Below are positions 1-13,395 of a DNA stretch of 64,000 nucleotides, piece by piece (the stretch's first letter is position 1; the number at the start of each line of letters is the position of its first letter). Below the pieces are notes generated by a model that did no database searches, was not told where the DNA came from, and worked only from the letters and a program-made list of their open reading frames with translations. The stretch is from NCBI RefSeq assembly GCF_002775205.1, contig NC_036460.1, forward strand, positions 4,379,402-4,443,401, read 5' to 3'. A program made the position numbers and the translations under genes. The DNA comes from Xiphophorus maculatus. Its lineage: Eukaryota; Chordata; Actinopteri; Cyprinodontiformes; Poeciliidae.

Positions 1-91
1 GTATTTTACTGTGAACGGTCGATAACTTCTGCACCAAACTTTGCACGAGTGACCCTGGTGGGATCCTTGACGACCCTATGTCATCATATTA

Positions 92-130
92 TGACGTCAT
101 CTAAGCCCCGCCCCCTCAGAACAGGAAGTG
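92..130 (+). promoter_or_regulatory. Recurring CRE / GC-box / ETS motif cluster (first copy)
   Basis: A perfect palindromic TGACGTCA (CREB/ATF consensus) is followed within 15 bp by CCCCGCCCCC (Sp/KLF GC-box) and then CAGGAAGTG (ETS consensus). The TGACGTCA recurs at 2515, 5134, 5410, 7578, 7854, 10925, 13225 and 13835, each time with the GC-box after it. The copies at 2515, 13225 and 13835 lose the ETS site. A relative with TGACATCA, CACGCCCCC and CAGGAAGTG alternates with it. Binding is inferred from consensus only. Confidence 0.4.
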
Positions 131-414
131 GTCCGTTTTTTTCCTTGGAAAGCTCCGTTTATGGCTCTCTTGACCTAATCAAGATGATTCGGATGATAAA
201 CTCTGTCAATGCTCGCTGCTGGCTGAACCGTGTGGGCGTGGCCAAATGGCGAATATCAGTCCCTCGCCATATGCATACGTTTGGCTCTTATTCATGCATA
301 GATCATCCGATTGGCGCCAAACTGGATATGTATGACCTTTGTTCACCTCTAAGAGCCCGACGGGTTTGAGATGTAATTTGGCTCCACTGCGCCCCTAAGT
401 TAATACATGGGCCG

Positions 415-710
415 TATCTCCTCGACGCATCGACCGATCTGCGCCAGATTTTTCGACGGTCGGTCGGGCACCGCCGCCGAACGCATTCACGCGTGTCGCC
501 CGTGGACGGGCGGGGAAAATGCGCGACAGCTTCTGCGGCGGCTGGCGGGCGGCGGTGCTGGAAACTGCGGCGGAGCTTCCGCGGTGGGGAGCGGGCTGCG
601 GCTCTGGAAACCGAGCGAGAGCTTCTGCGGTGGCCGGAACCCCCGCGGTGGCCAATAGGCCGGAGCGGCGCTTGCTGCGAGGGCCGCTCGAGGCTGCTTG
701 CAGCTTTAAT
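415..710. repeat. GC-rich module 1 of the array
   Basis: A GC-rich, CpG-dense block rich in GCGG/CTTCTGCGG motifs, ending in 'GCTTGCAGCTTTAATT'. It is the most diverged of the six modules at its start (GGTCGGTCGGGC instead of the CAGTCGTCGGGG form). It is the only one followed by the 58-bp tandem repeat. The open frames across it are repeated in the other modules and are not considered genes. Confidence 0.7.
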
Positions 711-840
711 TAGGCCCGAGCAGCAAAGCGCTGCGAAGGCCTATTGTTTCTGTACTGTTTCTTATTATTAGGCCCGAGCAGCAAAGCGCTGCGAAGGCCT
801 ATTGTATCTGTACTGTTTATTATTATTATTATTATTATTC
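711..840. repeat. 58-bp imperfect-palindrome tandem pair plus ATT microsatellite
   Basis: Two copies of a unit beginning TAGGCCCGAGCAGC and containing AGCGCTGCGAAGGCCTATTG start at 711 and 769. The unit is nearly self-complementary (AGGCC...GGCCT around AGCGCT). It is followed by (ATT)n up to about 840. The pair sits exactly where the GC module joins the T-rich stretch and is absent from the other five modules, so it is a later insertion or expansion. Confidence 0.75.
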
Positions 841-2600
841 TTACCCCCTCTTCGTGCGCCTTTTTGGGGGCTTTATCATATTCAAAAACTCACCAAACTT
901 GGCGGAAGCGACTAGGCGGTTTAAAAATTTTGAATTTTAAGGTCGCCGCAAAAATCGCAAAAAAAATTGCTCAACGGCAGCAACTAGCAATTTTCAACAG
1001 ACCCATTGCTATTCACTTACTTCAAATTGAAAAATTGAAATTCGGTACAGTTGTAGAGCTCACTAAGACGCTCAGAATTTACAAGTAATGTCATAGTGCA
1101 ACTATCACAGAAAGTCGGCCATTTTGTATTGAACGTCCATTTTTTTCCTCGATTTTGACGTTTACAGCCTTCGTATTTGATCGAACTCCTCCTAGGGATT
1201 TCGATTGATCGGCTTCAAACTCGGTCAGTCTGATCATAAGGCATGTCTGATTTAAAGTTATCAAATTGGTGAGTTTTGGAGCATGTTGAAGGGGGGTTAC
1301 CAGGGGTCAAAGTTCACCTACACGCCATGAAACAAAAACCTCTTATATTTCCTATACAAAAACACATAGAGGGACCAAACTTTCAGTGATTGATCGGCAT
1401 CGGGTGTCCTATAATACCCTGCAGTGAAATTTTTTTTTTACATAGGCCACGCCCCTGAGAGCAGGAAGTGTAATGTTTTACTGTGAACGGTCGCTATCTT
1501 AGCCCTTTTACCTAATCAACATGAAACTGTGTCCAGAGGCAGAAGACATGTTGGTGTGTTGTGGATTCCAACCCCGACTGGCTGCGATGAAGCAGGTGGG
1601 CGTGGCGGCGTTGCGAACGCCGTCGAATTTCGTTTGGCTCTGAATTCCACAGTTTCGGGGTGAGCTGCTCCAAACTCACTAGGATGGATCCTTATCCATC
1701 CCCGAACAGGAATCCATAGCGATATTTGGTGGGCGTGGCCTAATTTCTCTATAGCGACCCCTAGAGTATTTTAAATGAACAGCCCCAAGCCATGCTTTAA
1801 CTTAGAATTACGAAACTTGGTACATATGTGTATCTTGTCAGGACGTACAAAAAAGTCTATTAGAGCCATGGTCGAAACCCAACAGGAAGTCGGCCATTTT
1901 CTATTGAAGGTCCATTTTGGACCTCGAGTTTGACGTTTACAGCCTTCGTATTTGATCGAACTCCTCCTAGGGATTTCGATTGATCGGCTTCAAACTCGGT
2001 CAGTCTGATCATAAGGCATGTCTGATTTAAAGTTATAAAATTGGTGACTGTATGAGCTTGCTGAAGGGGGGTTACCAGGGGTCAAAGTTCACCTACTCGC
2101 CATGAAACACCAAACTCTTATATATCCTGCACAGAAACTCACAGAGACACCAAACTTTCAGTGATTGGCCGTCATCGGGTGTCCTAAAATACCCTGTGGT
2201 GAAATGATGACATCACTTAGGCCACGCCCCCTGAGAACAGGAAGTGTCATGTTTTACTGTGAACGGTCGCTATCTTAGCCCTTTGACCTAATCAACATGA
2301 AACTGTGTCCAGAGACAGAAAACATGTTGGTGTGTTGTGGATTCCAACCCCGGCCGGCTTTGACATAGCAGGTGGGCGTGGCGGCGAGGCGGAGTGACCT
2401 GTAACGCCGATGCCATACGTTTGCTTCTAGATTCCACATGTTTCGACCGAGCTGCACCAAACTTGGCCTGACTCATCCTGGTCTGATGCCTGACAATGCT
2501 ATGTCATCATATTATGACGTCATCTAAGCCCCGCCCCCTCAGAATGAATTAGAGAGATCTTCTGTGTAATTACATAATAAACAGTCCATGTTCGTTGTTT

Positions 2601-2684
2601 GTAGGGCAATGCTGCCCTCTGCTGCCCACTGAAATAGTTTCATTATTTCAGTAATTCGACACCAGAGGGCAGCATTGCCCTACG
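2601..2684. mobile_element. Hairpin element copy 1 (MITE-like)
   Basis: The ends GTAGGGCAATGCTGCCCTCT and its complement before TACGG form an inverted repeat. The left arm is shortened: GCTGCCCACT replaces the GGTGTCGAATTACT stretch kept in the right arm. Small size and no coding capacity fit a miniature inverted-repeat element carried inside the array. Confidence 0.6.
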
Positions 2685-3128
2685 GAATGAAAGTTCAATG
2701 TTGTAATGGAGGAAAAAATTAAATAATTAGTAATTCTAACACAAAAACTCACAGAGACACCAAACGTTCAGTGATTGATCATAATCGAATGTCCAATAAT
2801 ATCCAATGGTCAAATGATGACATCACTTAGGCCCCGCCCCCTCGGAACAGGAAGTGCTATTTTTTTACTTGGAAAGCTCTGTTTATGGCTCTCTTGACCT
2901 AATCAAGATGATTCGGATGATAAACTCTGTAAATGCTCGCTGCTGGCTGAACCGTGTGGGCGTGGCCAAATGGCGAATATCAGTCCCTCGCCATATACAT
3001 ACGTTTGGCTCTTATTCAGGCATAGATCATCCGATTGGCGCCAAACTGGATATGTATGACCTTTGTTCACCTCTAAAGAGCCCGACGGGTTTGAAATGTA
3101 ATTTGGCTCCACTGCGCCCCCTAAGTTA

Positions 3129-3435
3129 ATACATGGGTTGTATCTCCTCGACGCATCGACCGATCTGCGCCAGATTTTTTGACAGTCGTCAGGGAGCGCT
3201 GCCGAACGCATTCACGCGTGTCGCCTGGTGGACGGGCGGGGAAAATGCGCGACAGCTTCTGCGGTGGCTGGCGGGCGGCGGTGCTGAAAACTGCGGCGGA
3301 GCTTCTGCGGTCGGGAGTTGGCTGCGGCTCTGGAAATTGTGCGAGACCTTCTGCGGTGGCTGGAACCCCCGCGGTGGCCAATAGGCCGGAGCGGCGCTTG
3401 CTGCGAGGGCCGCCCGAGGCTGCTTGCAGCTTTAA
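3129..3435. repeat. GC-rich module 2 of the array
   Basis: Same GC-rich block as module 1, with the CAGTCGTCAGGG form near its start. It ends in the shared 'GCTTGCAGCTTTAATTATT' and passes directly into the T-rich stretch without the 58-bp pair. Confidence 0.7.
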
Positions 3436-5720
3436 TTATTATTACGATTCTGCCCCCCCAAAGAGGCGCCTTTTTGGGGGCTTTATCATATTCAAAAACT
3501 CACCAAACTTGGCGGTGGCGACTAGAAAATTTAAAAATTTTGAATTTTAAGGTTGTCGCAAAAATCGCAAAAAAAATTGCTGAACGGCGGCAACTAGCAA
3601 TTTTCTGTTGACACAATGGTATGAACGTACTTCATCGTAGAGACATGAAATTTGGTACACTTGTAGAGCTCACCAAAAGACTCAGAACTTACATTTAATG
3701 TTATAAGCCAACTATCACAGAAAGTCGGCCATTTTGTATTGAACGTCCATTTTTTACCTCGATTTTGACGTTTACAGCCTTCGTATTTGATCGAACTCCT
3801 CCTAGGGATTTCGATTGATCGACTTCAAACTCGGTCAGTCTGATCATAAGGCATGTTTGATTTAAAGTTATCAAATTGGTGAGTTTTGGAGCATGTTGAA
3901 GGGGGGTTAGCAGGGGTCAAAGTTCACCTACTCGCCATGAAACACGAAACTCTTATATTTCCTATATAAAAACACATAGAGGGACCAAACTTTCAGTGAT
4001 TGATCGGCATCAGGTGCCCTACAATACCCTATGGTGAAATGATGACATCACTTAGGCCACGCCCCCTGAGAACAGGAAGTGTCATGTTTTACTGTGAACG
4101 GTCGCTATCTTAGCCCTTTGACCTAATCAACATGAAACTGTGTCCAGAGACAGAAGACATGTTGGTGTGTTGTGGATTCCAACCCCGACCGGCTTTGACA
4201 TAGCAGGTGGGCGTGGCGGTGTGGCGAAGTGACCTGTAACGCCGTTGCCATACGTTTGGCTCTGAATTCCACAATTTCGGGCCCAGCTGCTCCAAACTCA
4301 CTAGGATGGATCATTATCCACCCACCGACAGGAATTCATAACAAAATGTGGTGGGCGTGGCCTAATTTCTCTATAGCGACCCCTAGAGTATTTTAAATGA
4401 ACAGCCCCAAGCCATGCTTTAACCTAGAATTACGAAACTTGGTACACATGTGTATCTTGTCAGGACGTACAAAAAAGTCTATTACAGCCATGGTCGAAAC
4501 CCAACAGGAAGTCGGCCATTTTAGATTGAAGTTCATTTGACCTCGATTTTGACGTTTACAGCCTTTGCATTTGATCGAACTCCTCCTAGGGATTTCGATT
4601 GATCGGCTTCAAACTCGGTCAGTCTGATCATAAGGCGTGTCTGATTTAAAGTTATCAAATTGGTGACTGTCTGAGATTGCTGAAGGGGGGTTACCAGGGG
4701 TCAAAGTTCACCTACTCGCCATGAAACACGAAACTCTTATATTTCCTATATAAAAACACATAGAGGGACCAAACTTTCAGTGATTGATCATCATCAGGTG
4801 GCCTACAATACCATATGGTCAAATGATGACATCACTTAGGCCACGCCCCCTGAGAACAGGAAGTGTCATGTTTTACTGTGAACGGTCGCTCTCTTAGCCC
4901 TTTGACCTAATCAACATGAAACTGTGTCCAGACACAGAAGACATGTTGGTGTGTTGAGGATTCCAACCCCGACCGGCTTTGAGATAGCAGCTGGGCGTGG
5001 CGGCGTGGCGAAGTGACCTGTAACGCCGATGCCATACGTTTGCTTCTAGATTCCACATGTTTCGACCGAGCTGCACCAAACTTGGCCTGAGTGATCCTGG
5101 AGGCTTGCCCATCAATCCTACGTCATCACATCATGACGTCATCTAAGCCCCGCCCCCTCGGAACCGGAAGTGCCGTTTTTTTCCTTGGAAAGCTCTGTTT
5201 ATGGCTCTCTTGACCTAATCAAGTTGATTCTGTGTTGGATGACAGATAGGAAGTTGATCTCGCTTGCTTTAAAGTGCCAAGAGTTTTCAATGGCGGCAAC
5301 GCCGTTCGTATACGTTTGCCTCTACATTCCACATATTTTGACCGAGCCGCATCAAACTTGACCTGAGTGATTCTGGTGGGATGCCCGTCGATCCTACGTC
5401 ATCATATTATGACGTCATCTAAGCCCCGCCCCCTCGGAACCGGAAGTGCCGTTTTTTTCCTTGGAAAGCTCCGTTTATGGCTCTCTTGACCTAATCAAGA
5501 TGATTCGGATGATAAGCTCTGTCAATGCTCGCTGCTGGCTGAACCGTGTGGGCGTGGCCACATGGCCAATATCAGTCCCTCGCCATATGCATACGTTTGG
5601 CTCTTATTCAGGCATAGATCATCCGATTGGCGCCAAACTGGATATGTATGACCTTTGTTCACCTCTAAAGAGCCCGACGGGTTTGAAATGTAATTTGGCT
5701 CCACTGCGCCCCCTAAGTTA

Positions 5721-6030
5721 ATACATGGGCTGTATCTCCTCGACGCATCGACCGATCTGCACCAGATTTTTTGACAGTCGTCGGGGAGCGCTGCCGAACG
5801 CATTCACGCGTGTCGCCTGGTGGATGGGTGTGGAAAATGCGCGACAGCTTCTGCGGTGGCTAGCGGGCGGCGGTGCTGGAAACTGCGGCGGAGCTTCTGC
5901 GGTGGGGAGTTGGCTGCGGCTCTGGAAATCGTGCGAGAGCTTCTGCGGTGGCTGGAACCCCCGCGGTGGCCAATAGGCCGGAGCGGCGCTTGCTGCGAGG
6001 GCCGCCCGAGGCTGCTTGCAGCTTTAATTA
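5721..6030. repeat. GC-rich module 3 of the array
   Basis: Same module. It is preceded by two consecutive lead segments (5170-5360 and 5446-5720). The first is a variant with GTTGATTCTGTGTTGG instead of GATGATTCGGATGATA. That variant recurs at 7614-7856, so modules 3 and 4 share a longer lead and are probably closest relatives in the array. Confidence 0.7.
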
Positions 6031-7341
6031 TTCTTATTATTCTTCCACCCAAATGAATTGCCTTTTTGGGGGCTTTATCATATTCAAAAACTCACCAAAC
6101 TTGGCGGTCGCATAAAACGAGTTTTAAATTTAAGTACTGTAAGGTCGTCGCAAAAATCGCAAAAAAAATTGCTCAACGGCAGCAACTAGCAATTTTCAAA
6201 AGACCCATTGCTATTCACTTACTTCATCGTAGAGACTTGAAATTCGGTACAGTTGTAGGGCTCACTAAGACGCTCAGAATTTACAAGTAATGTCATAGTG
6301 CAACTATCACAGAAAGTCGGCCATGTTGGATTGAAGGTCCATTTCGGACCCTATTTTGGCCGTTTACAGCCTTCGTATTTGATCGAACTCCTCCTAGGGA
6401 TTTCGATTGATCGGCTTCAAACTCGGTCAGTCTGATCATAAGGCATGTCTGATTTAAAGTTATCAAATTGGTGAGTTTTGGAGCATGTTGAAGGGGGGTT
6501 AGCAGGGGTCAAAGTTCACCTACACGCCAGGAAAGAAAAACCTCTTATATTTCCTATACAAAAACACATAGAGGGACCAAACTTTCAGTGATTGATCGTC
6601 ATCGGGTGTCCTATAATACCCTGCAGTGAAATTTTTTTTTTACGTAGGCCACGCCCCCTGAGAGCAGGAAGTGTAATGTTTTACTGTGAACGGTCGCTAT
6701 CTTAGCCCTTTGACCTAATCAACATGAAACTGTGTCCAGAGACAGAAGACATGTTGGTGTGTTGTGGATTCCAACCCCGACCGGCTGCGATGAAGCAGGT
6801 GGGCGTGGCGGCGTTGCGAACGCCATCGAATTTCGTTTGGCTCTGAATTCCACAGTTTCGGGGTGAGCTGCTCCAAACTCACTAGGATGGATCCTTATCC
6901 ACCCGCCAACAGGAATCCATAGCGAAATTTGGTGGGCGTGGCCTAATTTTTCTATAGCGACCCCTAGAGTATTTTAAATGAACAGCCCCAAGCCATGCTT
7001 AAACCTAGAATTACGAAACTTGGTACACATGTGTATCTTGTCGGGACGTACAAAAAAGTCTCTTAGAGCCATGCTCTAAACCCAACAGGAAGTCGGCCAT
7101 TTTAGATTGAAGTTCATTTGACCTCGATTTTGACGTTTACAGCCTTTGCATTTGATCGAACTCCTCCTAGGGTTTTCGATTGATCGGCTTCAAACTCGGT
7201 CAGTCTGATCATAAGGCATGTTTGATTTAAAGTTATCAAATTGGTGACTGTATGAGCTTGCTGAAGGGGGGTTAGCAGGGCTCAAAGTTCCCCTGTGATC
7301 GACTGTGTAATATGTAATTACAAAGGGGATCCTTCATCATT

Positions 7342-7441
7342 CCGTAGGGCAATGCTGCCCTCTGGTGTCGAATTACTGAAATTACTGAAATAGTTTCATT
7401 ATTTCAGTAATTCGACACCAGAGGGCAGCATTGCCCTACGG
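7342..7441. mobile_element. Hairpin element copy 2, near-perfect palindrome
   Basis: A 100-bp sequence whose two arms of about 41 bp are exact reverse complements: CCGTAGGGCAATGCTGCC... at the left, ...GGCAGCATTGCCCTACGG at the right. They surround a short A/T loop. This is the fullest copy and defines the element. No target-site duplication is clear. Confidence 0.7.
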
Positions 7442-8164
7442 AAAGACAGAGTTCAATTTTGTAATGTAGGAAAAAATTAAAAATGTGTAATTCTACTGTG
7501 AACGGTCGATAGCTTCTGCACCAAACTTTGCACGAGTGACCCTGGCGGGACCCTGACGACCCTATGTCATCATATTATGACGTCATCTAAGCCCCGCCCC
7601 CTCAGAACCGGAAGTGCCGTTTTTTTCCTTGGAAAGCTCTGTTTATGGCTCTCTTGACCTAATCAAGGTGATTCTGTGTTGGATGACAGATAGGAAGTTG
7701 GTCTCGCTTGCTTTAAAGTGCCAAGAGTTTTCAATGGCGGCAACGCCGTTCGTATACGTTTGCCTCTGGATTCCACATTTTTTGACTGAGCTGCACCAAA
7801 ATTTGCCTGAGTGTTCCTGGTGGGATGCCGGACGATCCTACGTCATCATATTATGACGTCATCTAAGCCCCGCCCCCTCGGAACAGGAAGTGCCGTTTTT
7901 TTCCTTGGAAAGCTCCGTTTATGGCTCTCTTGACCTAATCAAGATGATTCGGATGATAAACTCTGTCAATGCTCGCTGCTGGCTGAACCGTGTGGGCGTG
8001 GCCAAATGGCGAATATCAGTCCCTCGCCATATGCATACGCTTGGCTCTAATTCACGCATGGATCATCCGATTGGCACCAAACTGGATATGTATGATCTTT
8101 GTTCACCTCTAAAGAGCCCGACGGGTTTGAGATGTAATTTGACTCCACTGCGCCCCCTAAGGTA

Positions 8165-8475
8165 ATACATCGGCCGTATCTCCTCGACGCATCGACCGAT
8201 CTGCACCAGATTTTTTGACAGTCGTCGGGGAGCGTCGCCGAACGCATTCACGCGTGTCGCCCGGTGGATAGGCAGGGAAAATGCGCGACAGCTACTGCGG
8301 CGGCTAGCGGGCGGCGGTGCTGAAAACTGCGGCGGAGCTTCTGCGGTCGGGAGTTGGCTGCGGCTCTGGAAATCGTGCGAGACCTTCTGCGGTGGCCGGA
8401 ACCCCCGCGGTGGCCAATAGGCCGGAGCGGCGCTTGCTGCGAGGGCCGCCCGAGGCTGCTTGCAGCTTTAATTAT
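8165..8475. repeat. GC-rich module 4 of the array
   Basis: Same module, with small differences (GGATAGGCAGGG, GCTACTGCGGCGG). It ends in the shared 'GCTTGCAGCTTTAATTATT'. Confidence 0.7.
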
Positions 8476-10560
8476 TATTACGATTCTTCCCACCTCTTCG
8501 TGTGCCTTTTTGGGGGCTTTATCATATTCAAAAACTCACCAAACTTGGCGGTGGCGACTAGAAAATTTAAAAATTTTGAATTTTAAGGTTGTCGCAAAAA
8601 TCGCAAAAAAAATTGCTCAACGGCGGCAACTAGCAATTTTCTGTTGACACAATGGTATGAACGTACTTCATCGTAGAGACATGAAATTTGGTACACTTGT
8701 AGAGCTCACCAAAAGACTCAGAACTTACATTTAATGTTATAAGCCAACTATCACAGAAAGTCGGCCATTTTGTATTGAACGTCCATTTTTTACCTCGATG
8801 TTGACGTTTACAGCCTTCGTATTTGATCGAACTCCTCCTAGGGATTTCGATTGATCAACTTCAAACTCGGTCAGTCTGATCATAAGGCATGTTTGATTTA
8901 AAGTTATCAAATTGGTGAGTTTTGGAGCATGTTGAAGGGGGGTTAGCAGGGGTCAAAGTTCACCTACTCGCCATGAAACACGAAACTCTTATATTTCCTA
9001 TATAAAAACACATAGAGGGACCAAACTGTCAGTGATTGATCGGCATCGGGTGCCCTACAATACCCTATGGTGAAATGATGACATCACTTAGGCCACGCCC
9101 CCTGAGAACAGGAAGTGTCATGTTTTACTGTGAACGGTCGCTATCTTAGCCCTTTGACCTAATCAACATGAAACTGTGTCCAGAGACAGAAGACATGTTG
9201 GTGTGTTGTGGATTCCAACCCCGACCGGCTTTGACATAGCAGGTGGGCGTGGCGGCGTGGCGAAGTGACCTGTAACGCCGTTGCCATACGTTTGGCTCTG
9301 AATTCCACAATTTCGGGCCCAGCTGCTCCAAACTCACTAGGATGGATCCTTATCCAGCTACCGACAGGAATTCATAACAAAATTTGGTGGGCGTGGCCTA
9401 ATTTCCCTATAGCGACCCCTAGAGTATTTTAAATGAACAGCCCCAGGCCATGCTTTATCCTAGAATTACGAAACTTGGTACATATGTGTATCTTTTCAGG
9501 ACGTACAAAAAAGTCTCTTGGAGCCATGCTCTAAACCCAACAGGAAGTCGGCCATGTTGTATTGAAGGTCCATTTTGGACCTCGAGTTTGACGTTTACAG
9601 CCTTCGTATTTGATCGAACTCCTCCTAGGGATTTCGATTGATCGGCTTCAAACTCGGTCAGTCTGATCATAAGGCATGTCTGATTTAAAGTTATCAAATT
9701 GGTGACTGTATGAGCTTGCTGAAGGGGGGTTAGCAGGGGTCAAAGTTCACCTACTCGCCATGAAACACGAAACTCTTATATTTCCTATACAAAAACACAG
9801 AGAGGGACCAAACTTTCATTGATTGATCGTCATCGGGTGTCCTAAAATACCCTGTGGTGAAATTATTTTTTTAAGTAGGCCACGCCCCCTGAGAACAGGA
9901 AGTGTCATGTTTTACTGTGAACGGTCGCTATCTTAGCCCTTTGACCTAATCAACATGAAACTGTGTCCAGAGACAGAAGACATGTTGGTGTGTTGAGTAA
10001 TCCAACCCCGACCGGCTGCGATGAAGCAGGTGGGCGTGGTGGCGTTGCGAACGCCGTCGAATTTCGTTTAGCTCTGAATTCCACAATTTCGGGCCCAGCT
10101 GCTTCAAACTCACTAGGATGGATCCTTGTACACCCACCGACAGGAATTCATAACAAAATTTGGTGGGCGTGGCCTAATTTCTCTATAGCGACCCCTAGAG
10201 TATTTTAAATGAACAGCCCCATGCCATGCTTTATCCTAGAATTACGAAACTTGGTACACATGTGTATCTTGTCGGGACGTACAAAAAAGTCTCTTAGAGC
10301 CATGCTCTAAACCCAACAGGAAGTCGGCCATTTTAGATTGAATTTCATTTGACCTCGATTTTGACTTTTACAGCCTTCGTATTTGATCGAACTCCTCCTA
10401 GGGATTTCGATTGATCGACTTCAAACTCGGTCAGTCTGATCATAAGGCATGTCTGATTCAAAGTTATCAATATGGTGACATTTGAACATGTGGAAGGGGG
10501 GTTAGCAAGGCTCAAAGTTCCCCTGTGATCGACTGTGTAATACAAAGGGCTTTGTCATGT

Positions 10561-10658
10561 GTAGGGCAATGCTGCCCTCTGGTGTCGAATTACTGAAATA
10601 ATGAAACTATTTCAGTAATTTCAGTAATTCGACACCAGAGGGCAGCATTGCCATACGG
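10561..10658. mobile_element. Hairpin element copy 3, loop inverted
   Basis: Same palindromic element, but the central loop reads as the reverse complement of the loop in copy 2 (TAATGAAACTATTTC against GAAATAGTTTCATTA). The whole copy is thus inverted, or the loop was flipped by recombination between the arms. The right end has one change (GCCATACGG). Confidence 0.65.
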
Positions 10659-11236
10659 AATGACAGTTCAATGTTGAATTGAAAAGGAAAAAATTAAATA
10701 ATTTGTAATTCTAACACAAAAACTGACAGAGACACCAAAGTTTGAGTTATTGATCATTATCTTGTGTCCAATAATATCCAATGGTCAAATGATGACATCA
10801 CGTAGGCCACGCCCTCTGACAACAGGAAGTCTTGTATTTTACTGTGAACGGTCGATAGCTTCTGCACCAAACTTTGCACGAGTGACCCTGGTGAGATCCT
10901 TGACGACCCTATGTCATCATATTATGACGTCATCTAAGCCCCGCCCCCTCAGAACAGGAAGTGCCGTTTTTTTTCCTTGGAAAGCTCCGTTTATGGCTCT
11001 CTTGACCTAATCAAGATGATTCGGATGATAAACTCTGTCAATGCTCGCTGCTGGCTGAACCGTGTGGACGTGGCCAAACGGCGAATATCAGTCCCTCGCC
11101 ATATGCATACGTTTGGCTCTTATTCAGGCATAGATCATCCGATTGGCGCCAAACTGGATCTGTATGACCTTTGTTCACCTCTAAAGAGCCCAACGGGTTT
11201 GAAATGTAATTTGGCTCCACTGCGCCCCCTAAGTTA

Positions 11237-11545
11237 ATACATGGGTTGTATCTCCTCGACGCATCGACCGATCTGCGCCAGATTTTTTGACAGTCGTCGG
11301 GGAGCGCTGCCGAACGCATTCACGCGTGTCGCCTGGTGGACGGGCGGGGAAAATGCGCGACAGCTTCTGCGGTGGCTGGCGGGCGGCGGTGCTGAAAACT
11401 GCGGCGGAGCTTCTGCGGTGGGGAGTTGGCTGCGGCTCTGGAAATTGTGCGAGAGCTTCTGCGGTGGCCGGAACCCCCGCGGTGGCCAATAGGCCGGAGC
11501 GGCGCTTGCTGCGAGGGCCGCCCGAGGCTGCTTGCAGCTTTAATT
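11237..11545. repeat. GC-rich module 5 of the array
   Basis: Same GC-rich module with the CAGTCGTCGGGG start and the shared end. It is followed by the T-rich stretch and a 'GGCGGAAGCGACTGGGCGG' variant like that after module 1. Confidence 0.7.
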
Positions 11546-13310
11546 ATTCTTACCCCCTCTTCGTGCGCCTTTTTGGGGGCTTTATCATATTCAAAAACTC
11601 ACCAAACTTGGCGGAAGCGACTGGGCGGTTTAAAAATTTTGAATTTTCAGGTCGCCGCAAAAATCGCAAAAAAAATTGCTCAACGGCGGCAACTAGCAAT
11701 TTTCAACAGACCCATTGCTATTCACTTACTTCATCGTAGAGACTTGAAATTCGGTACAGTTGTAGAGCTCACTAAGACGCTCAGAATTTACAAGTAATGT
11801 CATAGTGCAAGTATCACAGGAAGTCGGCCATTTTGTATTGAAGGTCCATTTTTTACCTCGAGTTTGACGTTTACAGCCTTCGTATTTGATCGAACTCCTC
11901 CTAGGGATTTTGATTGATCGGCTTCAAACTCGGTCAGTCTGATCATAAGGCATGTCTGATTTAAAGTTATCAAATTGGTGAGTTTTGGAGCATGTTGAAG
12001 GGGGGTTACCAGGGGTCAAAGTTCACCTACACGCCATGAAACAAAAACCTCTTATATTTCATATACAAAAACACATAGAGGGACCAAACTTTCAGTGATT
12101 GATCGGCATCGGGTGTCCTATAATACCCTGAAGTGAAATTTTTTTTTTACGTAGGCCACGCCCCCTGAGAGCAGGAAGTGTAATGTTTTACTGTGAACGG
12201 TCGCTATCTTAGCCCTTTGACCTAATCAACATGAAACTGTGTCCAGAGACAGAAGACATGTTGGTGTGTTGTGGATTCCAACCCCGACCGGCTGCGATGA
12301 AGCAGGTGGGCGTGGCGGCGTTGCGAACGCCATCGAATTTCGTTTGGCTCTGAATTCCACAGTTTCGGGGTGAGCTGCTCCAAACTCACTAGGATGGATC
12401 CTTATACACCCGCCAACAGGAATCCATAGCGAAATTTGGTGGGCGTGGCCTAATTTCTCTACATCTCCCCCTAGAATATTTAGAAAAATCAGCCCCAAGC
12501 CATGCTTAATCCTAGAATTACGAAACTTGGTACACATGTGTATCTTGTCAGGACGTACAAAAAAGTCTCTTGGAGCCATGCTCTAAACCCAACAGGAAGT
12601 CGGCCATTTTGGATTGAAGGTCCATTTTGGACCTCGAGTTTGACGTTTACAGCCTTTGCATTTGATCGAACTCCTCCTAGGGATTTCGATTGATCGGCTT
12701 CAAACTCGGTCAGTCTGATCATAAGGCATGTCTGATTTAAAGTTATCAAATTGGTGACTGTATGAGCTTGCTGAAGGGGGGTTACCAGGGGTCAAAGTTC
12801 AGCTACTCGCCATGAAACACGAAACTCTTATATTTCCTATACAAAAACACAGAGAGGGACCAAACTTTCATTGATTGATCGTCATCGGGTGTCCTAAAAT
12901 ACCCTGTGGTGAAATTATTTTTTTAAGTAGGCCACGCCCCCTGAGAACAGGAAGTGTCATGTTTTACTGTGAACGGTCGCTATCTTAGCCCTTTGACCTA
13001 ATCAACATGAAACTGTGTCCAGAGACAGAAGACATGTTGGTGTGTTGTGGATCCAAGCCTTGACCAGCTGCGATGAAGCAGCTGGGTGTGGCGGCGTGGC
13101 GAAGTGACCTGTAACGCCGATGCCATACGTTTGCTTCTAGATTCCACATGTTTCGACCGAGCTGCACCAAACTTGGCCTGACTCATCCTGGTGTGATACC
13201 TGACAATGCTATGTCATCATATTATGACGTCATCTAAGCCCCGCCCCCTCAGAATGAATTAGAGAGATCTTCTGTGTAATTACATAATAAACAGTCCATG
13301 TTCGTTGTTT

Positions 13311-13395
13311 GTAGGGCAATGCTGCCCTCTGCTGCCCACTGAAATAGTTTCATTATTTCAGTAATTCGACACCAGAGGGCAGCATTGCCCTACGG
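13311..13395. mobile_element. Hairpin element copy 4
   Basis: Same shortened left arm (GCTGCCCACT) as copies 1 and 5, inside the first half of the 610-bp tandem duplication. Confidence 0.6.
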
